64,000 bases of DNA from Acanthornis magna (GCA_036785705.1 JAWUZG010000950.1:32684-96683); one strand, 5' to 3'; counted from the first letter of the stretch, positions 36,601-48,323 are shown. The notes: generated from the letters alone by a model not told the origin. Numbers and translations are program-made.

Positions 36601-37513
36601 GATATCCCAGAGTCTTTCCTACCATTCGTGCATGGGAGACCTGGAGCGATATTCGTCTTTGTTAGTCCACGATGCCATTGTTCAGGCTCAGGTTTGTTAC
36701 GCTGCTTGCAAAGTCCGTCTGGAGCACGAGAGGGAGATGAAGTCCTACAAGGAATCCTTGCAGAGCATGGATGTGCTGTGCCAGGAGCGTGTGAAGACGG
36801 TGTCTCTCCTGAGGGACGAGTATGAGGAGCTGCTCAGGAAGCAGCAGGGCGAGTACAGTGAGGTGATCGCCGTGCTGGAGAGAGAGAACGCCGACCTCAA
36901 GGCAAAGGTGTCCCAGCTGGACAGCCAGCGGAGGCTCTTGGAGGAGGAAGGGCATAAACACAGCAAGAGCTTGAGCGAGCTGCAGGGGCGCTACGAGGAG
37001 GAGATCCGGAACGTCATCGAGCAGCTCAACAGGACAGAGGATGCCCTGAAGGCTGAGAGGACGGAGGGGCTCAACCAGCTCGATGCCATTGTCCGCGACA
37101 AGCAGAACATGGAGCGCTATCACCTGGAGCAGATGCAAACGCTGGAGGAAAAGTTCCAGGCCAAGATCAAGGAGCTGCAGGTCATCCACGGCGAGGAGCT
37201 GCAGGCTCTGCAGGAGCACTACAGCCAGAACCTGCAGCGCCTGCAGGAGACCCTCGACGAGTACCAGAGGCAGCACCCGGAGGTGTCCCCTGCGGTGGCC
37301 CCGGGCGCTGGGGACACCTGGGTGGGCGGCGACGCGGGTGGCACCGGGCAGGACCCCGGCAGCGACCCAGACTCCATGCATGGCCTGAGGGAACGCATCC
37401 AGGAGCTGGAGGCCCAGATGAACGTCATGAGGGACGAGCTGGAGAGCAAACATCTGGAGGGGAGCGCGTCCACTTTGAGGGAAAAATACCAGAAAGACTT
37501 TGAAAACCTAAAG
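33650..37513 (+). CDS. MPRIP: MPRIP giant alternative cassette exon, 1,288 codons
   Basis: A single open exon of 3,864 nt, phase 0 at both ends. It starts TEVAASPSGAWQRLHKVNQD and ends REKYQKDFENLK before a weak donor AAG|GTGTTG. The first third (about 33,690-34,790) and the last fifth (about 36,650-37,280 and 37,390-37,513) are strong coiled coil. Between them lie an acidic Ser/Glu-rich linker, a basic motif RQRIRFSSIQCQKYI (about 35,069-35,113) followed by a Ser/Thr-rich tract, and mixed helical blocks. Gly/Pro/Asp-rich text interrupts at 37,280-37,380. Joining to [15 protein letters not shown] at 40404 keeps the coil and the frame. I recall a long MPRIP isoform in mammals with a similar exon; its role is unclear to me. 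Confidence 0.88.
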
Positions 37514-38671
37514 GTGTTGATATGTTTAACACTTTCTGCTTTCTGCTGCTGAGTGTGTGGGAGGGCGTGTGTAGTCCTGGGGTTTGCTTGCCAAACCAAG
37601 GGACATCCCCCAAAAAAGCCAGTGTGCTGAAACAAGCCCCAAAGTGTTAGGCAGGCCTCTGTAAAGCATGGTGTCTCATTTTTCTCCATGCTGGGGTATT
37701 CTAAATGCATTGCTGAGGGCTTGGGAGGGTGGATTTCTGGAGGTGGTCTTTGCACGGAGAGGGAGAGTTTCAAAGTAGCTCAGTAACATCATGCTCTCCT
37801 TCAACACCAAGACCACAGTGTTTCTCCTTGTACCCAACACGTACATTTTGTTTGCGACTTCCCTTTAAAAGCATTCCTCAACTCTGTCTTTCCCAATCTG
37901 GTCACATCTCCAGTCTGTCTCTGCTGCCTTCAAAAATGCAGGATGAAATGGAAACTTGATACTCTCAAAATGTATGTTCCTGGGGAAAGTAGCTGCAAAC
38001 AGATGCCAAATTCTGTAGCAAAGCAGAGCTCCTCTGCAGGAGGCTGCGAGGACCACGCTGGTGTTGGACACAGTGATTCTGTACACAAAAAAGAGTGCAC
38101 AGTTATGGGACACTCAGGTGAGCTGCAGAGAAACCCACTGGCAATGAAATGCCACCGTTCAAATTGCCCCACCATTCAGACTGGCTGTGAAACTGGTTTG
38201 AGGTCATCTAGCATCTAAAAAAATCTATGTTTGGTGGCTCGCTTTTTGTAGGAGAGCATTCCCAGTTTGGAAGTGAGTTTAGGGTGGTAGAGGACTTTGG
38301 CAGCACCAAGGGAGGCTGCCAAGTTGAGCAGGAAGCCAAAAGGGCAGCGATGCAGAGGCTGTGCTGGCGAGGCTTTCACAGAGCAATAGCTCTTGAGAAT
38401 CAGCAAAAATGTGGGAGAGCTTGCTTCCAGCCACAAGATCTAACACAGATTAGAGCTGGGGGTAAAGTGTGGCTCATCTCCAGCCAAAAGCTGGTTTTAG
38501 CCTGGGGAGAGCAGTAGTTTTGCTGAATCCCATCGGAATTAGGCAGTGGTGGTCAGAAAGCCAACCAGGAGATTGGAAACCTGCCCAAATTAGAGGCTTA
38601 AATGTGCTCCATTCTTCTCTTCAGAACCTGATCAAGAATGTAACATCAGTAGCATAAGAGTAACTCTTCAG

Positions 38672-39028
38672 CCTGGAGAAGGCTCCAGGAAGACCTTGGA
38701 GCCCTTTCCAGTGCCTAGAGGGGCTCCAAGAGAGCTGGAAGGGATTTGACAAAAGCATGGAGTGACAGGACAAGGGGAAATGGCCTTAAGATGAAGGAGG
38801 GCAGATTTAGATTTAATATTAGGAAGGAATTCTTCCCTGTGAGGGTGGGGAGGCTCTGGCACAGGCTGCCCAGAGAAGCTGTGGCTACCCCATCCCTGGA
38901 AGTGTCCAAGGCCAGGTTCAAGGCTTGGAGCAACCTGAAATAGTGGAAGGTGCCCTGCCTGTGGCAGGGGCTGGAACAGGATGGGCTTTAAGGTCCCTTG
39001 CAACCCAAACCATTCTGGGATTCTATGA
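38672..39028 (+). mobile_element. CR1 LINE 3' fragment
   Basis: A longer (~357 bp) sense CR1 tail: 'cttcagcctggagaaggctc', 'aggaattcttccctgtgagg', 'cacaggctgcccagagaagc', 'aagtgtccaaggccaggttc', 'gcaacccaaaccattctggg'. Confidence 0.92.
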
Positions 39029-39134
39029 GATACTGGTTTGTACATGTGGATTTATTGCAATGCATTTACAATACATTAAATAGTGAATCTACAGCCAGAC
39101 CTGTGGAGGAGTGTGCACCTTTTTCTTCCCAAGT

Positions 39135-39205
39135 TAGAGGTGTTTCAGGAGCTGGACTTGATGATCCTTGTGGATCCCTTCCAACTCGGCATATTCCATG
39201 ATTCT
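39135..39205 (+). mobile_element. CR1 LINE 3' end (short)
   Basis: 'gagctggacttgatgatcct', 'tgtggatcccttccaactcg' and 'ttccatgattctgg' mark a second, more diverged CR1 tail only ~100 bp after the first. Confidence 0.85.
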
Positions 39206-40403
39206 GGGTGTAATGAATCCTGCAGGGCTGCTCTGTGCCGCAGCCAAGTCCAGGCAGGTTCTGGCACAGAGTTAGGAGTTTGAAAAAAAAACCCAAACAA
39301 ACAAGGCTGGGAAAGTGAAGAATGCCTCAGGATTAAAAGTTAAATGGGAGGGAAAAAACCACCAAAGCTGAAAATTGGGAATGAGGATTAGGCACAGGTT
39401 ACAGAGCATTAGCCAACAAAGTGATTCTAAGGGGGTGTATGTTAGTGAGGGTCAGTGGTGTTGGACTGTCCTGAGCGCTTTGGCCACTGGGGGTGTGAAT
39501 TTGCTCCCTAAAATTTCCCATGGGGTCCCAAAGGTCCCTAGGTGACAGTTCTCACTTCCCATGGAAAACACTAGTGTTAATCAAGAGGAGATCCACTGAA
39601 ATTGGGAAATAAAGCCAGCCTGTGTCGGTAAGGAGAAAAGCCCTGTGTAGTGCTTGGCATCAGGTTTGTCCCAAGCTGTCTGATGGGGCTCGGCACCTTG
39701 TCCCCAGTGTGTGCCCCTTCTTCCCTCGTGGCTTGGGCCTGCCTGTGGCTTTGCTGGTCCTGTCCATGTCCTGCAGCTGTGTGTCCATCCAGGATCCTGA
39801 TGTGCTTGGGCTGGCAGCTGAGCTTGGAACAGGCATTTGCATTTGTCTGCTGCAAAGGCAGGAGTGGGGGCTATGCCGGGGGCAGAAGGACCGGGCAGGA
39901 ATTCAGGACCTCGCCCCTGCTGAATCCCAAGTCTCCAGATTGCTGCTCCTGTGTCCTGGCCTGAGTTCTTTCCTAGTAATTCCATTAGCAAGTAGTTGTC
40001 CCTGCAGCATTTGCAGGAGCACTTGGCTGGGAGTTAAGGTCCTGTTGCTGTCATGTCATCTTCCACCCAGAAGCAGAAAAAAACATGGGTTCAAAAAAGT
40101 GGAAGGGGCACAGAAAGGGTTTTTTGCTTGTTTTATTGACATAAATTTACATTCCCCAACCAGGTCTGCCCCTAGACCTACCCTGTGCATCCCTTTCCCT
40201 GGAACTCACAGGGGTCGAGCAACTGCAGGACAGGCCCTGACCTTTGTGAGGTCCATCCTGCTCCACGGCTGGGGAAGGAGAAGATCTGTGCTGGAGCTGG
40301 GGAGCTGACCTGCCCGCTGGCGTGTGGCTCCTGGTGGGCTCCCCTCTGCCGTGACACCGGCCCTGAGCTCCTGGGCCAACCCCTTCCCCTCCTCCCTTTG
40401 CAG

Positions 40404-40551
40404 GCAACATGTGAGAGGGGCTTTGCAGCCATGGAGGAGACACACCAGAAGAAGATCGAGGATCTGCAGCGGCAGCACCAGCGGGAGCTGGAGAAGCTGC
40501 GGGAGGAGAAGGATCGCCTGCTGGCAGAGGAAACGGCTGCCACCATCTCAG
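40404..40551 (+). CDS. MPRIP: MPRIP exon: coiled coil ATCERGF
   Basis: [49 protein letters not shown], ending in phase 1. It is virtually identical to human and joins in frame to either VLQ (30,669) or ENLK (37,513). The donor GTACCA is weak. It belongs to the coiled-coil part assigned to RhoA binding in the literature. Confidence 0.95.
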
Positions 40552-41133
40552 GTACCAGAGGGTCCCCCACAGTGGGGCAGCTCTGTGGTGATGGAGACAC
40601 AGGGCTGGTGTTTGTACCATTGAGGAGCAGAGCAGGGATGGGGTCAGAGCTGGGTGGGCTGCACAAGGAAATGGGAAGGAGTCCGTGGGAAAGATAGTTT
40701 GGTTTGGGGCCCATCTGCTGGTCCATCTTCAGGCTTGGTACCCCTGTCTTTGGCTGTTACACACTCTGATCTGTTTTCCATTCCAACTCAGAAAGGCATT
40801 AGTCATTCCTGTGGTTAATTTATTGCCAATTCCACACTGAATTCATTCTTCAGTGCCTCAGGGAATGTTTAAACACTGGAGTTTAGGGGCTCTGCATTCG
40901 GAGTCCCACAGTCCAGGAAACAATGTGTGAATTGGACAGTCACTTGGACTCTGTTACACAGTGGGATTTGCAGAAGCCCCTTTGCAGCTGGGGCACAGAC
41001 TGAAGGGGCCAGGAAGCAGTGGGAGGTTTGCAGGGATGACTCTGGTTTTGTTCTTCAAAAAATGAACAAAAACTAAAAAAAACCACCTGTGGGTGGAGGG
41101 TGCCAGGTGCTAACACTGTGCTGCCCCTCACAG
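40552..41133 (+). other. MPRIP: MPRIP intron
   Basis: A 582-bp intron, unique sequence, nothing recognised. The acceptor is CTCACAG. Confidence 0.85.
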
Positions 41134-41251
41134 CCATCGAAGCCATGAAGAACGCGCACCGGGAGGAGCTGGAGAGGGAGCTGGAGAAGTCCCAGCGCTC
41201 CCAGATCAGCAGCGTCAACGCCGACATCGAGGCCCTCCGAAGGCAGTACCT
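41134..41251 (+). CDS. MPRIP: MPRIP exon: coiled coil AIEAMKNAHREEL
   Basis: Two bases complete an Ala codon; the exon then reads IEAMKNAHREELERELEKSQ, RSQISSVNADIEALRRQY, ending two bases into a Leu codon. It is coiled coil matching human. The donor is GTAAGA. Confidence 0.95.
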
Positions 41252-42175
41252 GTAAGACCATCACCATCCTCTGTTGCCTTCTTGCAGAGAGATCTTGTGT
41301 GGGAGACCCCTCTCTCCCATTTGATTTGGCATTTTCAGAGTTACTGCAGGGGCTTCTTCCCTTGGTCCCGACCCAACTGTATCCATCAGAGCCTCCTGGT
41401 TGCCCGTAATCTTTCAGGCTCCAGGTCAATGTCCCCACATTACCCAAAATAGCTGCTTTATGGGCCCCAGAGGTAGCAGATGTGCAGCCAGTGCTGCTTT
41501 TCATGCAGCTACAGCAGTGGGCTTGTTCAAAAGGTGAGGAGCAAGCGCTGAGCTTTCCATGGCAAGGCTGTCCTCCTGTGGGAACTGAGCAGAGCTGCCT
41601 GTGAGCTTTATCAACCTCGATACATCGGTATAAGATGAGGAGGTGTGCAAATACACTTGGTCCTGAGTGCCCAGAGCAAGCTTAGAATCCTGGAATTGTT
41701 TGGGTTGGAAGGGACCTTAAAGCTCATCTCATTCCACCCCCTGCCATGGGCAGGGACACCTCCCACTATCCCAGGTTGCTCCAAGCCCTGTCCAGCCTGT
41801 CCTTGAACACTTCCAGGGATGGGGCAGCCACAGCTTCTCTGGGCACCCTGTGCCAGGGCCTGCCCACCCTCACAGGGAAGAATTTCTCATAGGTAGATTT
41901 TGATAGATCCCAGCTCACTTTTTGGAAACCCGAGGAAGTTCTGCCACTTAACCTCTGAGAGAGCAGCCTCCCGTCCCCTTTGGTGCCCAAGCACGGCTCT
42001 GCCAGGAGAGGGAAGAATTTACTTGCTCTGGGCTTGAGTTTTTTCCCAAAGGGAGTATGCAATCCTCATCCTTGGTGCTTAGCTCCCTGTTGGGCTGTCC
42101 TGGGATGCTGAAGGAAGAATGGGCATTTTGGGGTGTGTGTGTGTGTAGAGGGCACTACCCTGGTGTGTTCCGCAG
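41252..42175 (+). other. MPRIP: MPRIP intron
   Basis: A 924-bp intron with an antisense CR1 (41,688-41,890) and a short GT run (42,133-42,146). Confidence 0.85.
41688..41890 (-). mobile_element. CR1 LINE 3' fragment (antisense)
   Basis: 'gaatcctggaattgtttggg', 'ttggaagggaccttaaagct', 'aggttgctccaagccctgtc', 'gaacacttccagggatgggg' and 'cacagggaagaatttct' identify an antisense CR1. Confidence 0.9.
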
Positions 42176-42335
42176 GGAGGAGCTGCAGTCGGTGCAGCGG
42201 GAGCTGGAGGTGCTTTCGGAGCAGTATTCGCAGAAGTGTTTGGAGAACGCCCACCTGGCGCAGGCGCTGGAGGCTGAGAGGCAGGCCCTCCGCCAGTGCC
42301 AGCGGGAGAACCAGGAGCTCAACGCCCACAACCAG
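42176..42335 (+). CDS. MPRIP: MPRIP exon: coiled coil EELQSVQREL
   Basis: The first base completes Leu; then EELQSVQRELEVLSEQYSQK, CLENAHLAQALEAERQALRQ, CQRENQELNAHNQ, phase 0 end. It is identical to remembered human sequence over nearly all its length, making it one of the most conserved stretches. It is separated from the next exon by an intron of only 86 bp (42,336-42,421). Confidence 0.96.
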
Positions 42336-42421
42336 GTGAGGGTCCCTGCCCCGTGAGGGTGGGCTCTGTGCTGAGCCATGGCCGTGCTCCCCCTTCCCAC
42401 AACCTCTCTTCCTCTTGCCAG

Positions 42422-42541
42422 GAGCTGAATAACCGCCTGGCTGCGGAGATCACGCGATTGCGGACCCTGCTGACCGGGGAGGGCGGGGGAGAGGCTGCTG
42501 GGTCGCCTCTCACGCAGGGCAAGGACGCCTACGAGCTAGAG
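42422..42541 (+). CDS. MPRIP: MPRIP exon: coiled coil ELNNRLAAEI
   Basis: Forty codons, ELNNRLAAEITRLRTLLTGE, GGGEAAGSPLTQGKDAYELE, phase 0/0. A Gly/Ala/Ser hinge (GGGEAAGSPL) breaks the coil before KDAYELE. A 376-bp intron without features follows (42,542-42,917). Confidence 0.95.
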
Positions 42542-42917
42542 GTGAGCTGTGCAGAGGGGCACGTGGGTGGGCACAAGGGCCGTGTACCCCGGGAGCATGT
42601 CACAGCCATCTGTCCCCAGTCAGGTGTCATGGCTGGTCAGCACTGTCATCATGGGCTGCTTGAGGCCAGGAGATTCTGGGCTCCTGATCTTCCATTCTCA
42701 CTGTGTTGAGCCAGACACTCTTCCTTCTGCAGCTTCTGCTTGTCCCCAGGATCCAATCCATACAGAGCAGAGGGGACAGAAACTGGGGTGTGCAGGGAGC
42801 ACATCAGCAGTGCAGCCTTGGGCAAGTTCCCAAGAGATCCAAGAGTTTTCTTCTGGCAGGTGGACCAGAGACTTTGTAGTACCGGCAGAGACAAAGATGC
42901 TGTTTTTGTTCCCACAG

Positions 42918-43004
42918 GTCCTGCTGCGGGTCAAAGAATCTGAAATCCAGTACCTGAAGCAGGAGATCAGCTCCCTCAAAGATGAGCTGCAGACAGCACT
43001 GAGG
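42918..43004 (+). CDS. MPRIP: MPRIP exon: coiled coil VLLRVKESEI
   Basis: Twenty-nine codons, VLLRVKESEIQYLKQEISSL, KDELQTALR, phase 0/0, with leucine-zipper-like heptads. It lies in the C-terminal part that the literature links to the MYPT1 leucine zipper. A 655-bp intron follows (43,005-43,659) with no recognised element. Confidence 0.95.
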
Positions 43005-43659
43005 GTAATGCAAGGGGTGGTTCTGCAGATCCTCTTACTGTGCTCTGCTCCTGAGTGTCTGTGCTTAGATTTCAGCCCATTTACACCCAGATTTGAAACC
43101 ATGTTTAATTTTTCCCCTGAATGTAATTCAATACCCATTTTGGTGTCATCAGTAAAGCACTCCATGTATCAATTTAGGACTTGACCCACAAAGGAGACAG
43201 TGTGGGAAAACAGCCCTTTCAGCGTGATTTCCCCATTTTCTGTCACATCAGATCAGATTTAAATGGCACAAACAATCAGTGTTAGAGATCTGCCCAGCCT
43301 CACAGCAGTGGAACTGGTTTGCTCTGGACAAGCCAAGGCCATTTCTGGGAATTCTGCTTGAATTCTCTGTCTTGCCTAAAATGAAAAGCCACAAACAATC
43401 CTGTAGCTGAGGGCCTGCACGCACGGGCAGAGCTGTGTGCTCGCCCTTGGCTCTCAGCTCTCCGCCTGTCTCCATTCCTGTAGTCCCGTATCGCTGCTGG
43501 AAGCAGCTCCAAGGGTGTTTGTTGCCCTGGCCAAGCGTTTCTCTCGCTGCCGGCTCTTCTTCCGTCGGCATTTGCCAAGCTCCTCTTCAGTGCATCCACA
43601 AACCCCTCGGCTCCAGCTGTCTGTCTGGCTCCACCGGGTTGTTCTTGTTCCCTTGCCAG

Positions 43660-43822
43660 GATAAGAAATACGCCAGCGACAAGTACAAAGACATCTACAC
43701 GGAGCTGAGCATCGTGAAGGCCAAGGCAGACTGTGATATCAGCAGGTTGAAAGAGCAGCTGAAGGCAGCCACAGAAGCTCAGGGAGAGAAATCCCCTGTG
43801 AACACCACTGTATCGGGATATG
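43660..43822 (+). CDS. MPRIP: MPRIP exon: DKKYASDKYKDIY
   Basis: DKKYASDKYKDIYTELSIVK, AKADCDISRLKEQLKAATEA, then a variable tail QGEKSPVNTTVSGY, ending one base into an Asp codon. The donor GTCAGT is non-optimal, and the frame stays open for a further ~170 nt into the intron, so read-through would replace the normal C-terminus. It matches human well. Confidence 0.94.
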
Positions 43823-44146
43823 GTCAGTCCTCCTCCAGCAGCTCTAAGCAGTCCTGGGTGTCCCAGGCTAACATGGGAATCCTGGAGTACAAACCCTTGT
43901 GCAGTAACGGGTCTGAGTGCAGGACTTGGCCTTCCAACCCAAAGCTGATGGGCTTTGAAAGCCTTCTGGCATTTTGCATCAGGAAATCCTCGTGATGCAG
44001 GGATGCCCAAAAGCCCCCTCTGCCCTTAGGGCAGCACTGCTCAAGTCGGGCTCATCAGGGCACTTCCCTGGGCTGAGGGCAGAGCCCCAGGCCCTGTCTT
44101 TGCAGGTGGGCATCAGGCTAATCCCACTTCTTTTGCTTCTTCCCAG

Positions 44147-44232
44147 ATATTATGAAATCAAAAAGCAACCCTGATTTCTTGAAGAAAGACAGATCCAGTG
44201 TTAGCCGGCAACTAAGGAATATCAGGTCAAAG
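44147..44232 (+). CDS. MPRIP: MPRIP exon: last common coding exon
   Basis: Two bases complete Asp, then IMKSKSNPDFLKKDRSSVSR, QLRNIRSK, phase 0 end, donor GTGAGC. The basic Ser-rich text is shared by both C-terminal isoforms. It is preceded by a 324-bp intron (43,823-44,146). Confidence 0.95.
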
Positions 44233-45305
44233 GTGAGCTCAGATGTTCTTCCCAGTGGGATGGGAATGAGGAATGCCCAGCATTTCTCTTCGGTGGGGAT
44301 CCCAAGTGGGAAGAAATGGGCAGGGGAAGAAAACTGAGGATTTCCCAGCCACTAGTGCTAGCCTGGATGGTTTTTTACTGCAAAAGGACTGACAGTGCAG
44401 CCAGGCAGGGCCCACTCCCCCACTCTGGACTCTGCTCACATGGGGGCATGAAGCTGCTCCCTGGTTGGAAAAAAGGCTGAAGTTCACCCTGTTCTTTGGT
44501 CTTTCACAGGAGGACTATCCCAGTATCCGCTCCCTCTTTTCAGTTGAAATTTAGGTGGAAATGTGCACATCATTCTAGTTTTAGTGTTCATCACCGCAAG
44601 ATTTTTTGTCTTCACGTGTATCAGCAATGCCTCAGTCCTGGGCATATTTAACACACACTTTGCTGGTGTGTTAACGTGGTGCTGATGGCCCTGTGCTTCT
44701 GCGGTCCTTATGCGCTTGCTGTTGATCCCAAAGCCCAGTGATGCTGTGCCAGGCCCTCCTTGGCAGCCAGTTACATCATGTGGGACCGCAGGGACGAGGA
44801 AGGGCAAATAATGCTGATCAGGAGTCAGCATTAAACACGGGGCAGTTGGGAGGAAGCTCAGCATGAGCAAACCTGCTTTGCCTCTCACCTGGTGTCTCAT
44901 GCTGATGTTTGAAGTGGTTGGGCCCTTTCAGGGCAGGGAAAATGCTTCGAGCTCAGTGCTCATGTGGGGAAGCACTCGGAGCTGTGTGAGTGGCAGCTCC
45001 TCAGCTCAGGGTGTCTGCGCTGCATCCAGTAAGCACAGAGAGACTTCTGCACATTTCGGGGCAGCCCACACCTGCTGGGCCACTCTGATGTTGGGTTTCC
45101 CTTCATCACTTCAACTCAGATCACTTTCTGTGTGGTCCCCATGTGTGTTGTTTGGTGGGGGAGGAGAGGAAGCCAGGGCTGTGCGAGGGCATCGCTGTGG
45201 GACGGGGGGCTGGGGCTGTGCCAGCGCCAATTCATTTGGGATTTATGAGCTTCTCCTTTTGTTTTTTATTTTTTTTTTGTTTTATTTTGCTTTTTCCTTC
45301 AACAG
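44233..45305 (+). other. MPRIP: MPRIP intron
   Basis: A 1.07-kb intron with a strongly T-rich 3' end (about 45,250-45,300) before acceptor CAACAG. Nothing else is recognised. Confidence 0.85.
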
Positions 45306-45338
45306 TCCGTTATTGAGCAGGTCTCATGGGATAACTGA
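45306..45338 (+). CDS. MPRIP: MPRIP alternative C-terminus SVIEQVSWDN
   Basis: It encodes SVIEQVSWDN then TGA (45,336-45,338). The human short isoform is remembered to end SVIEQVSWDT, so this is the orthologous end. A donor TAG|GTAAAC follows at 45,372, giving a 66-nt exon (45,306-45,371) whose stop lies only 33 nt before the junction. The transcript can therefore continue to the 48,324 exon as 3' UTR. Confidence 0.9.
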   Translation, partial: SVIEQVSWDN

Positions 45339-45371
45339 AATGAACCCGAGTCCAGGTTCCCTGCCACGTAG

Positions 45372-48323
45372 GTAAACACACTGGCACCCGCCCAGCGCCG
45401 CAGCCGCCACGGGAGCGGCCCAACCTCTGCATGCACTGCTCACACCTCCCTGCCAAACCAGAGCCCTCCTTCTCCTAATGACTGACTGACTGACGGGTGT
45501 ATTCACTGCTAATTCTTTCCCTGGGGCAAGGGGAGGGGAGATATCAATGCACCCAAGATCCGTGTGAAATGCAGTCTCTCTGCCTCTTCCCTGGGAATAT
45601 GGCTTTCTCGTCTTCCTGCTCTTCCCACCCTCACCAACACAGCTCGTCACCACAGAGAGGATTTGGACATGGTGGGGCACGTTTTCCTGTTTGCTGTGTT
45701 GGGAGCGTGGGACACTGAGTGTGCATGCCTGAATGACTCTGCATGCCTCAGACTAAACTCCAGCACGGTCCAGGTCTTGTAGGGAAACACCTGTTTTGCT
45801 GTTAGCCAGGTGCAGGAACAGTCAGGGATGCCTTTAAGTGCTCCCACAATGGCCCGGAGCATGGAAAGTGGTCTCGGCCACCTCAGCTGCAGAGGGAATG
45901 TCCTGGATTGCCCTAATTTCCTTTACCCACAATTGCTGCTGCTTCAGGTTGATCCATGCCTGAGCAGGAGTCTTCCTGGCCCTGTAACCTCCTCCTGCTC
46001 TTCATCCCTGAGCCTCCAAGGCTTCCAAATTCATCCAGCAAGAGGAGGGAGCTGATGAGAAAGGCTGACCTGAATGAGCCAGGTATCTCCATTAACTGGA
46101 GCAGCAGTGAATTTCCTGGCCCATGGCAAAGACTGAGGTGGGAGCACTTGCAGAGGCAGGTTAGGAGAGGGGAGCTCCCAGCACAGTGGCTGGAGAGCCC
46201 CAGGAAGTCTGTTGGAAGATCCCTTTGTCACAGTTACCATCCTACATTAGTCTCACTTCATCAGGCTCTCCTCATCAGCAACTGAAATGGGTTGTGGGAG
46301 TGCCCGGGGGCTGAATTTGCTGGAATTTGTGCCATCAGGCAGAACAGTCTGATGATTACTGCTGTCTCCTTCCATCTACTGAGAACTCAGATGTGAGAAC
46401 TGGAATGCACGAGCTGCTCCCATTTAAAGAGGCCCAAAGTAAACTTCCTTTAGGAAGTGTGTGCTCAGAGACTCACATCCCAGGAGACTCTGCTGCCCGT
46501 TGGAAAGAGAGCACACGGCGTTTGGAAATTCAGTCCAATTTAGTGCTTTCATTTCCATGCTGCCTGGCAAAGCCATTCTGTGTTTGTGGGCCTGTGGGAG
46601 GAAAAACATTTCCAGAAATACAGTAACCATGGGAATCTGCACAGCCTTGGGGCAAGTTTGTCATGGAGTCCTGCCTTGATAAATACGTGGGAAGGAAAAC
46701 TCAGCCCAAAAGTCCAACCTGCTGCTGTGATAGAACTGTCCTCTGGCACCACAGCCAGGGAAGAGAAAGCAAAAGGGGAGGTGGCTGCCTGGTAGTAGGA
46801 TCATGGAATCACAGAGTGGTTTGGGTTGGAAGGGATGAAAACTCATCATGTTCCAACCCCCTGCCATGGGCAGGGACACCCTCCACTATCCCAGGTTGCT
46901 CCAAGCCCCATCCAACCTGGCCTTGGACACTTCCAGGGATCCAGGGACAGCTACAGCTTCTCTGGGCAACCTGTGCCGGGGCCTCACCACCCTCCCAGGG
47001 AAGAATTCCTTCCCAATATCCCATCTAACCCTGCCCTATGGCAGTGGGAAGCCATTCCCTCTTGCCCTGTCACTCCAGGCCCTCATCCAAAGTCTCTTTC
47101 CAGCTCTCCTGGAGTCCCTTTAGGCCCTGGAAGGGGCTCTGAGGTCTCTTTGAGTCTCCTCTTGTCCAGGTTGAACAATCCTAATTCCCTCGGCCTTTCT
47201 TCATAGGAGCAGATTTTCATCTCTCCAGTGTGTCCCTTTGAAGGGGCCAAGTCTTGGTCTGTAAAGCGAATAATGTTCCAGCTGCAGCATGAATTCCTTG
47301 CGTGTTCCAAGGACCAGGCTGGCAGGCAGAGCTGTGGGGTGGGGACAGACCATGGGGCACAGAGGGGCAGAGGCCTGGCTATGGGGCTGATTTTAGGGGC
47401 AGGGGGTGGCTGTGCCTCCTCATCCACAGGCACAACTCACCACCCAATGCCTTGCTCCCCTGAATCTCTCATGCCACAGGTTTGGGGCTGCAGGAAGGAG
47501 GGAGGCTGGCATTAGGTTTGTCTGTCCCCTCAGGCTGGTTTAAAGCTGTCCTGCAGGAGTCAGGCAGTTTGTTTCTGGGTTCCTGCCCCTCTCCCCTGTG
47601 TTACTGAGTCCCTCTGTGTAGGTGGTGGATTTCACAATTCCAAATGCTGCTGGCCAGCTGAGAGCTGTGCCTTGAAATCTGGATGCTGCATCTGAATTGG
47701 ATCAGCCATCAGAGTGTGCCAGACCTGAATAGAGCTCAGGAGTCCTCTGTCTAACCCTGGGCAGTCGAGGCAGCTTTGTCTTGGGAGAGTCCCAGGGTGG
47801 GGTGAGAGAAGGGGTGGGATGGTCGCTGGCAGCACACAGGAATTTCCAGGGTTTCTTGAGCAAATCCTCTATGGAATGGAGCCAGGACTGTCCCCGTCAG
47901 TGCCGCAGTGGTGCAGGAGGCAGGGAAGGACCAGCCTGCAGGTCCTGCTCAGCATCTTGGGGCTTCAGCCTAGCAGATCCGAGCTGGCCTGCCCAGGGCT
48001 CCCTCCGCTGGAATTGCCCCATCCAGCCCTGCAGTGTGAGCTCCAGGGGCCATTCCCCAGTCAGCTAATCCTGCTTGCAGCATGATGTGCCTCTCATTCG
48101 CTTCTGGTTCGTCGCCTGGTTCGTTGCAATCTCACCCTGTCTCAAGGCACCACCCACCAGTAACCGCCCTCCATAACCGTGTGTTTTCTCTCAGCATGTC
48201 CCACTAATCCTCCGCCAAGGAGCCCATTCCTCGCTGCCACGTCTCCTTTGCCTGAGCATCGCTCCCTCTCCCTGCCAGGCGCCCGCCCGTGCCCCAACGC
48301 TCTCTGTCTTTTGTCTCTCCCAG
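45372..48323 (+). other. MPRIP: MPRIP last intron
   Basis: A 2.95-kb intron with one antisense CR1 (46,799-47,222) and a GACT run near 45,479-45,494. No other element is recognised. The acceptor is CTCCCAG at 48,317-48,323. Confidence 0.8.
46799..47222 (-). mobile_element. CR1 LINE fragment (antisense, ~420 bp)
   Basis: 'gatcatggaatcacagagtg', 'tttgggttggaagggatgaa', 'cttggacacttccagggatc', 'cttgccctgtcactccaggc', 'ccctggaaggggctctgagg' and 'tcttgtccaggttgaacaat' follow the antisense order of a longer CR1 tail. Confidence 0.92.

Larger units (their letters stand above)
37514..40403 (+). other. MPRIP: MPRIP intron
   Basis: A 2.9-kb intron. Two sense CR1 tails sit in the middle (38,672-39,028 and 39,135-39,205). 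The remainder is unique sequence without recognisable exons. Confidence 0.85.

Noticed and set aside
38672..39205. Possible active retrotransposon because of two adjacent CR1 segments
   Set aside because: Both are short 3' tails without an endonuclease or reverse-transcriptase frame; they are dead insertions.
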